64,000 nt of DNA from Hymenobacter sp. BT18 (GTDB lineage Bacteria; Bacteroidota; Bacteroidia; Cytophagales; Hymenobacteraceae): contig NZ_CP050954.1 in assembly GCF_012273015.1 (NCBI RefSeq), positions 2,582,001 through 2,646,000 of the forward strand, written 5' to 3'. The notes beneath the pieces are model-generated. The model did no database searches, had not been told where the DNA came from, and was given only the letters and a program-made list of their open reading frames with translations. Both the position numbers and the translations under genes were made by a program. Positions 41,887 to 51,323 of the stretch are shown here, piece after piece. Each line of letters starts with the position of its first letter. The first letter of the stretch is position 1.

Positions 41887-42777
41887 ATGTCACACTCCTA
41901 CTCCCTGGCCGCCCTGGCCACTTCCGTTCTGCTTGCTGCGGCCCCGCGCGCGCAGGCTCAAAGCATCATCACGGGCTTTATGGCTGGTAAAGGCCACGGC
42001 TCGGTAGCCGTAAGCGGCACGCTGGAACGGTACACGGCAGTGTACCTGGTACCGGAAAAGGTGGATGCCGTGCCGGTTTTCAAAAAAATCAATGTTTCGT
42101 CCATCAACCTGTTTGCCAACTACGGCCTTAGCGACAAGGTGGAAGTGGTGCTCAGCCTGCCCTACATTCGCTCGGAAGGGCAGGCCGATGACCAGGTAGT
42201 GCAGGCTCAGGGCTATACCAACCGCCGCCAAGGCTTTCAGGATATTTCGGCTTACTTGAAGTTTAAGGGGTACTCTACGGAGGTGGGCAGCAGCCAGCTC
42301 GATTTGCTGGGCGCAGTGGGCGTAAGTACGCCGCTGAGTAATTACCAGTCGGCTCAGGGGGTGCAATACATCATTGCCATTGGCAACCGCGCCACTAAGG
42401 GTACAGCCCTGGGCGTGGCGCACCTGAAAACGCCGATTGGGGTGTTTCTGACCGGGCAGGCCGGCTACAGCCTGCGCAGCGGCCGGGTACCCAACGCGTT
42501 TTTGGCGGAGGCCAAAGCCGGCTATGCTGGGCTGAAGCTGTACGTGGAAGGATGGATTTCCTTTCAGAATTCGGACAAATCCGGCACCGATATTCTGCAG
42601 CCTGGCTTTGATGGCAACTTCACCGCTACCCGGGTAGACTACGCTCGTGTGGGGGGCAGCATTTTCCGCCCCTTGGCTAAGGGCGTGGGCGTAGTGCTGG
42701 GCGCTAGTACCTACGTAGCGGGCCGCAACATTGGGAAGTCTACGGCAGGCTCCCTGGGCGTAGCGTACAACTTCTAG
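41887..42777 (+). CDS. outer-membrane beta-barrel protein
   Basis: A 296-residue protein from the ATG at 41887 with a signal peptide ending RAQAQ. The mature part is a run of amphipathic strands: GSVAVSGTLERYTAVYLVPE, NLFANYGLSDKVEVVLSLPY, AYLKFKGY, DLLGAVGVSTPLSNYQ, and a C-terminal aromatic SLGVAYNF. This is typical of a transporter-like or MetA-pathway phenol-degradation type outer-membrane barrel. Substrate unknown. Its 3' end overlaps the convergent DUF4269 gene by 4 bp. Confidence 0.8.
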   Translation: MSHSYSLAALATSVLLAAAPRAQAQSIITGFMAGKGHGSVAVSGTLERYTAVYLVPEKVDAVPVFKKINVSSINLFANYGLSDKVEVVLSLPYIRSEGQADDQVVQAQGYTNRRQGFQDISAYLKFKGYSTEVGSSQLDLLGAVGVSTPLSNYQSAQGVQYIIAIGNRATKGTALGVAHLKTPIGVFLTGQAGYSLRSGRVPNAFLAEAKAGYAGLKLYVEGWISFQNSDKSGTDILQPGFDGNFTATRVDYARVGGSIFRPLAKGVGVVLGASTYVAGRNIGKSTAGSLGVAYNF

Positions 42778-43382
42778 CTTCCGGGCAACAGGTCGCCGAT
42801 ATGCGCCGTGCGCGCCATCACCAAGGCGTGCAGCTGCGCTTCGGATAGGTCTTCCAGGGCCAGCAGGGCCGCGTAGGGGTTGCCGGGCAGCTCAAGAAGG
42901 CGGGCAAATGCTGGCTCTGTTTTCATGCCTTGCTGCTTGAGCTGGCGTACGGCTGTCCGCCACGCGGGTCCGCCCAGTTGGAGGATCCGGTCTTCAACCA
43001 GCAGGTGCCGAAACCCGTTCTGGGCCGCAACGGGCCGAGCCTGCCCGAAGATTTCTACGGCAAAACCAGCTTGTTGAAACTGACACAACGTGGTGGAGAA
43101 TCCATCGATTACCGGCTGCGCCAGCGCGAAACCCGGCTTGGTGCCGAAGTGCCGACGGAGTAGTGCCTGAAAAGCTGCCGTGGCCGGGGTGGGTACTTCG
43201 CACAACACGTCTAGGTCGCTGCTAGCTATGTCCACGTCCAGCGGTACGGTGCCGGCCAGCGTGGGCCTGAACTCGTTGAGCAGACTCCATATCCCCGCGC
43301 TTTGCAGCGCAGCGTAGGCCTGCTGCTGCCGGGCCGGGCCAGTGCGCAGATAGTCCAATTCATGCCAGTTGCGGGGCGGCAT
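42774..43382 (-). CDS. DUF4269 (nucleotidyltransferase-like) protein
   Basis: A 202-residue protein of the DUF4269 family. The N-terminal half has a nucleotidyltransferase-like pattern: GTVPLDVDIASSDLDVLCEV, where Asp residues sit at the metal-binding positions, and QAGFAVEIFGQA. The C-terminal half is helical (GMKTEPAFARLLELPGNPY). Members have no assigned substrate. It follows the VOC-family gene by 9 bp in the same direction and overlaps the convergent outer-membrane protein gene at its own 3' end by 4 bp. Confidence 0.87.
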   Translation of the reverse strand: MPPRNWHELDYLRTGPARQQQAYAALQSAGIWSLLNEFRPTLAGTVPLDVDIASSDLDVLCEVPTPATAAFQALLRRHFGTKPGFALAQPVIDGFSTTLCQFQQAGFAVEIFGQARPVAAQNGFRHLLVEDRILQLGGPAWRTAVRQLKQQGMKTEPAFARLLELPGNPYAALLALEDLSEAQLHALVMARTAHIGDLLPGS

Positions 43383-43391
43383 TGCAGAAAT

Positions 43392-43751
43392 TTAAGAAGG
43401 AAGCTGGAAGTGCGGGTTCTGAATAATACCCAGCACATTGGCGAACGGGTCTAGCACCGTGCCCAGCAAAATGCCGCCGCCCACGTCATGCACCGCCTCG
43501 TGCGGCGTAGCCCCCAGCGCCAAAAGTCGGGCAAATGCCGCTTCGGCGTCGGGCACGCCCCAGTAGGCTACCTGCCCACCCGTTCCGGTAGGGCCGTCGG
43601 GTATCAGGCCCAACTCGTAGCCACCTACGTTGAAGCCCGCGTAGAATGGCTCGTTGAAATAAGGCTCCTCGCCCAGCACGGCGCGGTACCAGGCCACGGC
43701 TTCGGGTAGGTTACTGGCGGTATAAACGATGGTGCGCAGCCCTAGGAGCAT
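43392..43751 (-). CDS. VOC-family (glyoxalase-like) protein
   Basis: A 119-residue protein of the vicinal-oxygen-chelate fold. It starts MLLGLRTIVYTASNLPEAVA at the ATG at 43751, then WYRAVLGEEPYFNEPFYAGF, and ends VLDPFANVLGIIQNP. Some metal ligands of glyoxalase I are not kept (the first strand has no His), so it may not be a classic metalloenzyme. It is upstream of the DUF4269 gene with a 9-bp gap and probably co-transcribed. Confidence 0.88.
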   Translation of the reverse strand: MLLGLRTIVYTASNLPEAVAWYRAVLGEEPYFNEPFYAGFNVGGYELGLIPDGPTGTGGQVAYWGVPDAEAAFARLLALGATPHEAVHDVGGGILLGTVLDPFANVLGIIQNPHFQLPS

Positions 43752-43904
43752 AAGAAACCGGGAAAGAAGTTGGCTGGCAAGATAGCGCATTCCGAAGCTG
43801 CGTTGTTCTGCTAATAGTGGTTTGCAACCCCGGGCCGGCCGTGCGCCGTAGGCAAAAGGCTGCCGGCTCCTTCGTTCACCGCTGGTCTTTTCTTTTGTGC
43901 TGTT

Positions 43905-45560
43905 ATGTCCGTTGCTACTGCTGCCTCTCCCGAGCCCCGGCCTTCCCTTACCACCCCGTTCACCTACGCCGTATTTCGGGCTATCTGGCTGGCCTCGGTA
44001 GTTTCCAACATTGGTACCTGGATGCAGAACGTAGCCGGGGTATGGCTCGTCACTACCCTGACCACCTCGGCCCTGCTGGTAGCCCTGATGCAGACGGCCA
44101 CCAGCCTGCCTTCCTTCCTGCTCAGTATGCCCGCCGGCGCCATCGGCGACCTGATTGACCGGCGCAAGCTGTTGCTGGTGTCCCAGAGCTTTATGGGGGT
44201 AGTGGCCTTTTTGCTGGGGGGGCTTACCCTGGCCGGGGAGGTATCGGCGCTGGGCGTGTTGGCCTTTACTTTCCTGCTGGGCTTGGGAGCGGCGGTAAAC
44301 GCCCCCATCTGGCAGACTGTAACCACGGAGCTGGTGCCGCGCCCGGTGTTGCCCTTCGCCATTACCCTGAACGGGGTAAGCAACAACATTGCCCGGGCTA
44401 TTGGCCCCGCGGTAGGTGGCGTTATCATTGCGTACTACTCACCAGGCTACGTATTCCTGCTGAACGGCCTCTCGTTTGTGGCTACCTGGGTGGTGGTGTA
44501 CCGGTGGAAAAGAGCCGAAACCGTAACGAATGGCCCCGCCGAAAACTTCACGGGGGCCCTGCGAGCCGGGCTGCGCTACGTGCAGTATTCTCCCGCCATT
44601 TACGCCGTGCTGGTGCGCACCTTTGCTTTCTCCTTCGGGGCCAGCGCTATGTGGGCCCTGCTCTCGGTGGTCACGGCCCGCCGCCTGCTGCTGAGCTCCG
44701 GCTCCTACGGGGTGCTGCTTTCCTGGCTGGGAGCCGGCGCCATCACGGGGGCTTTCCTGATGGGGCGGGCTGGTCATCGGCTGTCGTTCAACCAGCGGGT
44801 GCTGCTGGGCACCCTGGTGTTTGTGGGCACCAACGTGGGCCTGGCCCTGATTCCTTCGGTGTACTGGCTGTATCCGCTCATGTTTCTATCGGGTATAGCT
44901 TGGCTGATGGTGATGACCAGCCTGAGCACCACGGTGCAGCTGCACGTGCCCAAGTGGGTACAGGCCCGTGTGGTGAGCATCTACATGCTGGTGTTTCAGG
45001 CGGGCTTGTCGTTGGGCAGCATTGTGTGGGGCGAGCTGGCCGACCGGGCCAATCTGCCGCTGGCCTTGCTGCTGGCCGCCGGCTGGATGCTGCTCAGTCT
45101 GCTGCTGGCGCTGCCGTTTCCGCTGCGGCCGGCCGAAAACCTCGACTTCACCCCCGCGGGCACCTGGCCCGTGCCCAACGTTCATCCCGATATTGACCCC
45201 GACGACGGACCCGTAGTAGTGATGGTGGAGTACCAGGTGGCCGTAGCCAACCAGCCCGCCTTCCGCCAAGCGGCGGCCCAGCTCACCCGCCTGCGCCTGC
45301 GCGACGGGGCCCTGCGCGCCGGCGTGTTCACCGATTTGGGGCGGCCTGAGTGCATCATCGAGTTTTTTTACGTGGCTACCTGGGGCGAGCATGAGCGCCA
45401 GCACCAGCGCTTCACCCGCGACGACGCGCAAATTCGGGCGCAGGTGCGCCAGTTTCATACTGGAACGACCCCGCCGCGCGTTACCCATTTCCTGGCTTTC
45501 CCGAAGTCGGCCAACGTGGAGGTGGCTACCAACGTGGAAAACATGCAAGGGCAACAGTAG
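43905..45560 (+). CDS. MFS transporter (EntS/MFS_3 type) with C-terminal ABM-like domain
   Basis: A 551-residue protein. Residues 20-405 contain about twelve transmembrane helices of the MFS_3 type, with IWLASVVSNIGTWMQNVAGVWL in helix 1, PAGAIGDLIDRRKLLL in the 2-3 loop and VLPFAITLNGVSNNIARAIG. From about 425 to the end is a soluble ferredoxin-like domain (VVVMVEYQVAVANQPAFRQA and FFYVATWGEHERQHQRFTRD) of the antibiotic-biosynthesis-monooxygenase kind. MFS_3 proteins with such a tail are known; the tail may sense or bind the exported compound in the cytoplasm. Substrate unknown. Confidence 0.88.
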   Translation: MSVATAASPEPRPSLTTPFTYAVFRAIWLASVVSNIGTWMQNVAGVWLVTTLTTSALLVALMQTATSLPSFLLSMPAGAIGDLIDRRKLLLVSQSFMGVVAFLLGGLTLAGEVSALGVLAFTFLLGLGAAVNAPIWQTVTTELVPRPVLPFAITLNGVSNNIARAIGPAVGGVIIAYYSPGYVFLLNGLSFVATWVVVYRWKRAETVTNGPAENFTGALRAGLRYVQYSPAIYAVLVRTFAFSFGASAMWALLSVVTARRLLLSSGSYGVLLSWLGAGAITGAFLMGRAGHRLSFNQRVLLGTLVFVGTNVGLALIPSVYWLYPLMFLSGIAWLMVMTSLSTTVQLHVPKWVQARVVSIYMLVFQAGLSLGSIVWGELADRANLPLALLLAAGWMLLSLLLALPFPLRPAENLDFTPAGTWPVPNVHPDIDPDDGPVVVMVEYQVAVANQPAFRQAAAQLTRLRLRDGALRAGVFTDLGRPECIIEFFYVATWGEHERQHQRFTRDDAQIRAQVRQFHTGTTPPRVTHFLAFPKSANVEVATNVENMQGQQ

Positions 45561-45715
45561 CCCCGGAGGTGCCGGCCACTTGGTCTTACTTTTGCTGTGG
45601 CGGGCCAAGTACACGCCAAGGCGGCGGACCCTCTTCCGTTGGTCTTGGAAATTTTCTCACCTTCGTACTGCCTGGGCTGGGCCCCGGCTGCGTAACCACC
45701 CCATTCCCTCGGCCT

Positions 45716-46021
45716 ATGCCTAAACTAGTTTTCCTGCTGCTGTTGGCGCTGCTGATGGTAGTCTCCCCCGAAATGAGCTCGGCAGAACCCACTGCCAGCG
45801 CCAGCCCCGAGGCCGCCACGCTGGGCCCGCCCAAAGTGCACCGCCCCAACTACAAGCGCTACCGCGGCAACAGCCGCAGTAAAAAACGCCGTCGGGGCTT
45901 GTTCAAACGGTGGGCTGCCCGTCGCAAGGCCAAGCGCCAGCAGAAAGCCGCGCCGCCGCGCCGGGGCGTTATTCGGGTAGATGCTCCCGATGTGAAGATG
46001 CCCCCCAAGCCCCAGCCATAA
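45716..46021 (+). CDS. secreted, strongly basic small protein
   Basis: A 101-residue protein with a signal peptide (LVFLLLLALLMVVSPEMSSA). The mature part is very basic (YKRYRGNSRSKKRRRGLFKR, then WAARRKAKRQQK) and ends in a Pro-rich tail. It has no recognisable domain and probably no fixed fold. The isoelectric point would be very high, which suggests binding to DNA, LPS or peptidoglycan outside the cytoplasm; this is inference. It lies 155 bp after the MFS gene and ends before a hairpin. Confidence 0.6.
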   Translation: MPKLVFLLLLALLMVVSPEMSSAEPTASASPEAATLGPPKVHRPNYKRYRGNSRSKKRRRGLFKRWAARRKAKRQQKAAPPRRGVIRVDAPDVKMPPKPQP

Positions 46022-46042
46022 TCCGGCCGGAGCGAAAGACAG

Positions 46043-46092
46043 AAAGTCCTCCCGCTGCAGCACCCATTCGGGAACTGTAGCGGGAGGACTTT
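46043..46092. terminator. hairpin between convergent genes at 46 kb
   Basis: AAAGTCCTCCCGCTGCAG pairs with CTGTAGCGGGAGGACTTT with one mismatch, around about 14 nt. A probable bidirectional terminator. Confidence 0.75.
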
Positions 46093-46116
46093 CGCGTTTA
46101 AATCAGGGCTGCAGGG

Positions 46117-46515
46117 CTAGCGCCGTACCTGGGCAGTGGCGTTGGCCGGCACTACGGCTTGGTAAGCGCTGGGCGACAGGTTGAGCGGGTAGCGGTAGGT
46201 ATTGGCGCCTAGGCTCACCAGTACTTCATACTGCTCACCCACCAGGTTTTGCACGTTCAGCTTGTAGCCGAAGGAGGCCTCGCTGCTGCGGCCCACGGAA
46301 AGGCGGGCGCCGTCGCGCATGCGTACAATCTGCACCCGGCCCTTTTGCTGAGCTGGATTGCTGATGCGCAGCAGATACACATTTTCATCTAGTTTGCTGA
46401 CGTAGGTGGGAGCCGACGCCGCTACCACCTGGGCTTGGGCAGCGGAAGAAAAACCCAGAGCAGCAAGGGCGCCAAGCAGCAGAACACGGGAGGGGGTTGA
46501 CAAAAGCGTTTTCAT
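46117..46515 (-). CDS. secreted protein of unknown function
   Basis: A 132-residue protein with a signal peptide (VLLLGALAALGFSSAAQAQV). The mature domain of about 100 residues is beta-rich, with YLLRISNPAQQKGRVQIVRM, FGYKLNVQNLVGEQYEVLVS and YRYPLNLSPSAYQAVVPA. This looks like a small Ig- or transthyretin-type sandwich. No family is recognised. TACTTTTC lies just before the ATG on its strand, resembling the -7 box but probably too close. Periplasmic or secreted. Confidence 0.7.
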   Translation of the reverse strand: MKTLLSTPSRVLLLGALAALGFSSAAQAQVVAASAPTYVSKLDENVYLLRISNPAQQKGRVQIVRMRDGARLSVGRSSEASFGYKLNVQNLVGEQYEVLVSLGANTYRYPLNLSPSAYQAVVPANATAQVRR

Positions 46516-46905
46516 AGAAAAGTAGGAAAAGGTTGGAGGTTGGTAACGTGCTGACCTTCGCGTTTCAGCTCTGCATCAGTACTGCCTATTAGGTGCTTAT
46601 TTTGCTTCAACCGTTGCCTGGGCATACCTACATAATGATGTGATAGCGCTTGCAGGTGGCCCTGGAGCCAGACTGGCGGCCCTGTATGAGTTCAGATAAG
46701 GCCTGGGGGCGGGTTTATGGGGCCGGAGGGCTTCGGGAAAGCAACCACCCGCGCTGGCGTGCGTTAGGGGCAGGGAGTTGGGTTGCCGGCTTCTTCCGCT
46801 TACTTATCTGTTTACTTAGAGGAATATTCACGCCCTCCGGCGGCTGGCCCCTGGTGTTTTCCAGAGCTTTGCCCTGTTTACTTTCCCGACCAGCTGCTCT
46901 GCTTC
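46516..46905. other. 390-bp intergenic region between divergent genes
   Basis: It lies between the leftward secreted-protein gene and the rightward PAS kinase gene and must hold promoters for both. No good coding frame and no perfect TAnnTTTG box were found; GAGCTTTG at about 46864-46871 is the nearest, about 35 nt before the kinase start. Confidence 0.4.
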
Positions 46906-49782
46906 ATGGTGTCTGCCCTGCCCTTGAGCGTGTTCAATGCCCTGCCCGACGCCGGCTTGCTCCTGGCGCCCGATCTGACCGTTGTGGCGGCGAACGACGC
47001 GTATCTGGCCGCTACGCACACCCGGCGGGAAACTTTGGTTGGGCAAAACATCTTGGCGGCTTTCCCCGATAACCCCGCCGCGCCCGAGCTGGCGGCGTCT
47101 CTGGCTCAGGTGCAGCGCACGGGCCAGCCCCACCAAACGGCCCCCCTGCGTTACCCGTCTGCTCCGGCTCGCTACTGGCAGGCCCGCCACGTGCCGGTGC
47201 CTGACGAGCAAGGCCAGTTAGCCTATATTCTACACCTGTTAAGCGAACTGCCGGCCCAGGTCTCGCACCTGCCGCCAGCCGATGCCCGGGAAGTGCGGGC
47301 CCAGAAGGGCAATGAGGAGCTACGGGCCGCCAACGCCGCGCTGGAGCAAGCGGGGCAGGCCCTGCGCGAGCTGAATCAGCAACTGGAAGCCCGGGCCGAG
47401 GAGCGTACTCAAGCCCTGCAGGAAGCCCTGCGCGAAGCCCAGGCCCAGCGTGAGCAGGTGCAGGTACAGGAACTTACCCTGCAACAGATTCTGGGTCAGG
47501 TGCCGGCGGCGGTGGCCACCTTGCTCGGCCCGGAGCACCGCTACGCGTTTTTCAACAAGCCATACCAGGTGCTGGCGGGCGGGCGGCCCCGCCTGGGCCA
47601 CACCGTAGCCGAGGTACTGCCCGAAGTGCTGGCGCAGGGTTTCGTGAAGCTGCTCGATGAGGTGTACAGCACCGGCAAGCCTTACGTGGGCGTAGAGGTA
47701 CCGGTACAACTCCTGAATGCTGCCGGCCAGCCGGAACAGCGCTACGTGGATCTGGTATACCAGCCCATGATTGACGAGGGCGGGATTATCCAGGGTATTC
47801 TGGCCTTTATTGTGGATACCACGCAGAAAGTAAAAAGCCAGCAGCAGGCGGCCCAGGCTGAGGCCGATGCCCAGGCCACCACGGCCCAGCTGGCCGCTCA
47901 GCGGGAGAGTTTTTTCCAGGTGTTTGCCCAAACGCCGGCTTGCATCGCCATTCTGCGTGGGCCCGAGCACCAGTTCGAGTTCGTGAATGCTCCTTATCAG
48001 CAGCTCTTCCCTGGCCGACAGCTGTTGGGCCGGCCCCTGATTGAGGCCCTGCCAGAGACAGCAGAGTATGGCTTTCTGAAACTCCTGGACCAGGTGTACC
48101 AGACCGGAGAGCCTTACTTCGGCGCCGAAATGCCCCTGCAGATAACGGCCGAAGATGGTAGCCTGCTGCCCGAAGCCTTTTTTACCTTCACTTACCAGGC
48201 CTACCAGGAACAAGGACAGCCAGTGGGCGTGTCCATTTTCGCATTCGACGTAACCGAGCAGGTGCGGGCCCGGCAGGAAGCAGCCGTGCATCAGGCGCAG
48301 CTACAGGCCCTGTTTGAGCAGGCGCCCGTAGCCGTTGCTATTTTTCGCGGCCCCGATTACCTGATTGAGGTAGCCAACGTGCTGGTGGCCCAGCTTTGGG
48401 GCCGGACCCCGGAAGAAGTGGTGGGCCGGCCCCTGCTTGAGGCGTTGCCGGAAGTGCGCGACCAGGGGTTCAAGGAGCTGATGGACGAAGTAGTGGCCAC
48501 CGGCTCACCTTTTGTGGCCCAGGAAGTGGCCGCCCAGCTGCTGCGCAATGGCCGCATGGAAACGGTGTACCTCAACTTTGTGTATCAGCCCCTGCGCGAT
48601 GCCAGTGGCCACATCAGCAGCGTGGCGGTGGTGGCCACGGAGGTAAGTGGGCAGGTGGCCGCCCGCAAGGCCAGCGAAGCCAGTGCCCGGCAGCTGCGCC
48701 TGCTAACCGATGCGCTGCCCGTGCTTATTGGCTACCTCGACCTGGAGCGCCGCTATCGGTTTGCCAACCGCGCCTACCAGGCTTGGTTCAGCCTCGACCC
48801 CGCAGAGTTGCTGGGCCGCCCCGTGTGGGAAGTAGTGGGGGAGGCTGCTTACCAGGCCACGCAGGGCTACATGGCGCGGGCCCTGGCGGGGGAGCAGGTA
48901 GACTTTGAAGCCCGCATGCCCTACCGGGAAGGCTTCGTCAGGCATATCCGCACCAGCTACATCCCCGATGTGCAGCAGGATAAAGTGGCGGGCTTCTATA
49001 CCCTGGTCACCGATATAACGGAGCAGGTGCTGGCCCGTGAGCAGGTGCAGGCCGCCAACACCGAACTGGCCGCCGCCAACCAGGAGCTTACGCGCACCAA
49101 CCAAGACCTGGATAACTTCGTGTACGCCGCCTCCCACGACCTGAAGCAGCCTGTTAATAACCTGAGTGGCCTGTTTGAGGAGCTCTACCGCAGCATCCGG
49201 TTTATAGAGCCCGAGGAAGAGCAGGTGTTGGTTCCCCTCATTCAGCAGGCTCTCCATCAGCTCAGCGTCACCATCGACGACCTGGCTATGCTGGGCCAGA
49301 CCCAGCAGGCCGGCAAGGCTCCGGGGGAGCTGGTGCTGCTGGCCGAGCTGACGGAGGAAGTGCTGAATGTGCTGGAGCCGCAGGTGCGGGCCGCCCAGGC
49401 ACGCATTACTACCGACTTCGCGGCCTGGCCAACCCTGGCGTACCCGCGGGCCAACCTGCGCACGGTGCTACTCAACCTGCTGGGCAACTCCCTCAAGTAC
49501 GCCGACCCGGCCCGCCCGGCCCGCATTCATCTTTCGGTGTGGGTAGATGCTGGCCAGCCCGTGCTGATGGTGGAAGACAATGGCCTGGGCTTCGACGCCG
49601 AAAAATACGGTGCCGAGTTGTTTCAGCTGTTTCGACGGCTGCATCAGCACACTTCCGGCTCGGGTGTAGGTCTTTACCTGGTCAACCGTATCGTGCAGGC
49701 CAATGGAGGCCGCATTGAGGTGGATAGCCAGGAAGGCGAGGGCGCTACCTTCCGCATTTGGCTGGGCCGGTCGGGCGAGTAA
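46906..49782 (+). CDS. five-PAS sensor histidine kinase
   Basis: A 958-residue soluble kinase from the ATG at 46906. No transmembrane helix or signal is seen, so it senses in the cytoplasm. Five PAS-type domains can be counted, starting near ALPDAGLLLAPDL, ILGQVPAAVATLLG, VFAQTPACIAILRG, LFEQAPVAVAIFRG and LTDALPVLIGYLD. The middle three are close paralogues. A coiled coil (about 125-190) lies between the first two. The HisKA domain has His744 in FVYAASHDLKQPVNNLSG, and the ATPase domain has LLNLLGNSLKYADP (N box), VEDNGLGFD and SGSGVGLYLVNRIV. No receiver or response regulator is adjacent, so it is an orphan. The ligands are unknown; there are no haem- or flavin-specific residues I can vouch for. 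Confidence 0.93.
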   Translation: MVSALPLSVFNALPDAGLLLAPDLTVVAANDAYLAATHTRRETLVGQNILAAFPDNPAAPELAASLAQVQRTGQPHQTAPLRYPSAPARYWQARHVPVPDEQGQLAYILHLLSELPAQVSHLPPADAREVRAQKGNEELRAANAALEQAGQALRELNQQLEARAEERTQALQEALREAQAQREQVQVQELTLQQILGQVPAAVATLLGPEHRYAFFNKPYQVLAGGRPRLGHTVAEVLPEVLAQGFVKLLDEVYSTGKPYVGVEVPVQLLNAAGQPEQRYVDLVYQPMIDEGGIIQGILAFIVDTTQKVKSQQQAAQAEADAQATTAQLAAQRESFFQVFAQTPACIAILRGPEHQFEFVNAPYQQLFPGRQLLGRPLIEALPETAEYGFLKLLDQVYQTGEPYFGAEMPLQITAEDGSLLPEAFFTFTYQAYQEQGQPVGVSIFAFDVTEQVRARQEAAVHQAQLQALFEQAPVAVAIFRGPDYLIEVANVLVAQLWGRTPEEVVGRPLLEALPEVRDQGFKELMDEVVATGSPFVAQEVAAQLLRNGRMETVYLNFVYQPLRDASGHISSVAVVATEVSGQVAARKASEASARQLRLLTDALPVLIGYLDLERRYRFANRAYQAWFSLDPAELLGRPVWEVVGEAAYQATQGYMARALAGEQVDFEARMPYREGFVRHIRTSYIPDVQQDKVAGFYTLVTDITEQVLAREQVQAANTELAAANQELTRTNQDLDNFVYAASHDLKQPVNNLSGLFEELYRSIRFIEPEEEQVLVPLIQQALHQLSVTIDDLAMLGQTQQAGKAPGELVLLAELTEEVLNVLEPQVRAAQARITTDFAAWPTLAYPRANLRTVLLNLLGNSLKYADPARPARIHLSVWVDAGQPVLMVEDNGLGFDAEKYGAELFQLFRRLHQHTSGSGVGLYLVNRIVQANGGRIEVDSQEGEGATFRIWLGRSGE

Positions 49783-49882
49783 GCCTCAACCAATAAAGTG
49801 CCGTGGGCCCGAGTAAGGCAGCGCCTCTTGCCGAAAAATGCCCGGGCAGCTCCTGGAAACAAGCTGACCCCAGGCTAGGCAG

Positions 49883-51220
49883 CTAGTGCCCAGCCTGTGC
49901 GAAGTAATACAGCAGTCCCGCCACCGCGCTGATGCCAATCCATAAAATCAGATTCAGCTTAAAGCGGTAAAGCCCAACCAGCGACACCAGCACCCACACC
50001 AGACTGGGCCAGTGCAGCTGCGACCAGTGCAGTGGCCCGGCCGGAAAGAGGACACTGCGGCCCAGGTACACCGCCAAGTTGAGGATGACGCCCACCACGG
50101 CGGCTGTGATAATGCTGAGCACGGCTTTGAGCTGGGGGTTGTGCTGGGTGCGCTCAATCAGTGGGGCGCCTACCAAAATGAACACAAAGCACGGCAGGAA
50201 GGTGTAGTACGTAGTGGTGAGCAGGCCCAGCGCACCAAAGGCCAGGGAGCCGCCAAAGTGCGTGTAGCCGCCCATAAAGCCCACGAAGGCCAGCACCATA
50301 ATGAGGGGGCCCGGCGTGGTTTCGCCCAGGGCCAGGCCGTCGAGCATCTGGCTCTGCGTGAGCCAATGCAGCTTTTCCACGCTCACCTGCGCCACGTAGG
50401 GTAGTACCGCGTAGGCGCCCCCAAAGGTAACCAGCGCGGCCTGGGTGAAGAACAGCGTGAGCATGCGCCAAAAGGAAAAATCGGGGGTGGTACCGGCCAG
50501 CACCCCAAGCGGCAGTGCCCACAAACCCAGGGCGGCCCCCAACTGTCGCAGCAGGCGGGGCCAGGCAAAGCCAGTGCCGGGCACCATGGAGCGGGTAGTC
50601 AGAAAATAGCCCTCTTCGGCCTGGGTAGCGCGGGCGTGGGCAGCTTCCGAGGAAGGGCGTACCGGGAAGAACCGCTGCGCCAGCAGGGCTACCACGGCCG
50701 CCCCGATGATGAGCAGGGGAAAAGGAATGTTCAGCCAGAAAATCCCCAGGAAGCTGGCTGCCGCCACGGCATAGTGTAGCGGGCTCAGCAACGACTTCTG
50801 CCCGATTTTCATCATAGCCAGCAGTATAACGGCCACTACAGCGGGCTTCAGCCCCAGAAAAACGCCTTGCAGGGCCGGCAGCGTACCTACCGTGACGTAG
50901 AGTAAACTCAGCGCGAGCAGGATAAACACCGAAGGCAGCACAAACAGAATGCCCGCTGCCAAGCCACCCCGCGTGCCGTGCAGCAGCCAGCCAATGTAGG
51001 TGGCCAGTTGCTGGGCTTCGGGGCCGGGCAGCAACATGCAGTAGTTCAGAGCGTGCAGAAACTTGGCGTCGGAAATCCAGCGCTTCTCCTCTACCAGCAC
51101 CGTGTGCATAATACCAATCTGACCAGCCGGTCCGCCGAAGCTGATAAAGCCCAGCTTCAGCCAGAAGCGCAGTGCTTCCGCGAACGTAGGCTTAGACACC
51201 GGGATAAGAACCTGTTGCAT
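49883..51220 (-). CDS. chrA: chromate transporter ChrA
   Basis: A 445-residue membrane protein of the CHR superfamily, long form with two homologous halves. The ATG at 51220 starts [20 protein letters not shown]. The first half has [19 protein letters not shown] and [20 protein letters not shown]; the second has [17 protein letters not shown] and [20 protein letters not shown]. These FGGP and PGP motifs are CHR signatures. ChrA exports chromate using the proton motive force. It follows the ChrB-AraC fusion gene by 103 bp in the same direction, so the two form an operon. Confidence 0.95.
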   Translation of the reverse strand: MQQVLIPVSKPTFAEALRFWLKLGFISFGGPAGQIGIMHTVLVEEKRWISDAKFLHALNYCMLLPGPEAQQLATYIGWLLHGTRGGLAAGILFVLPSVFILLALSLLYVTVGTLPALQGVFLGLKPAVVAVILLAMMKIGQKSLLSPLHYAVAAASFLGIFWLNIPFPLLIIGAAVVALLAQRFFPVRPSSEAAHARATQAEEGYFLTTRSMVPGTGFAWPRLLRQLGAALGLWALPLGVLAGTTPDFSFWRMLTLFFTQAALVTFGGAYAVLPYVAQVSVEKLHWLTQSQMLDGLALGETTPGPLIMVLAFVGFMGGYTHFGGSLAFGALGLLTTTYYTFLPCFVFILVGAPLIERTQHNPQLKAVLSIITAAVVGVILNLAVYLGRSVLFPAGPLHWSQLHWPSLVWVLVSLVGLYRFKLNLILWIGISAVAGLLYYFAQAGH

Positions 51221-51323
51221 GAAAAGGACCGCCCCAGGAAAGGTGTGCTGCGGGCTGTGGAGGCGCAATGCTAAGGCAGGAAAGGCGAAGAAGATAGCAC
51301 AGAATTTTCTCCTGGAAGAATCT

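Noticed and set aside
47320..48291. A minus-strand frame of 323 codons opposite the PAS kinase
   Set aside because: It repeats in step with the duplicated PAS domains of the true gene and has no features of its own.
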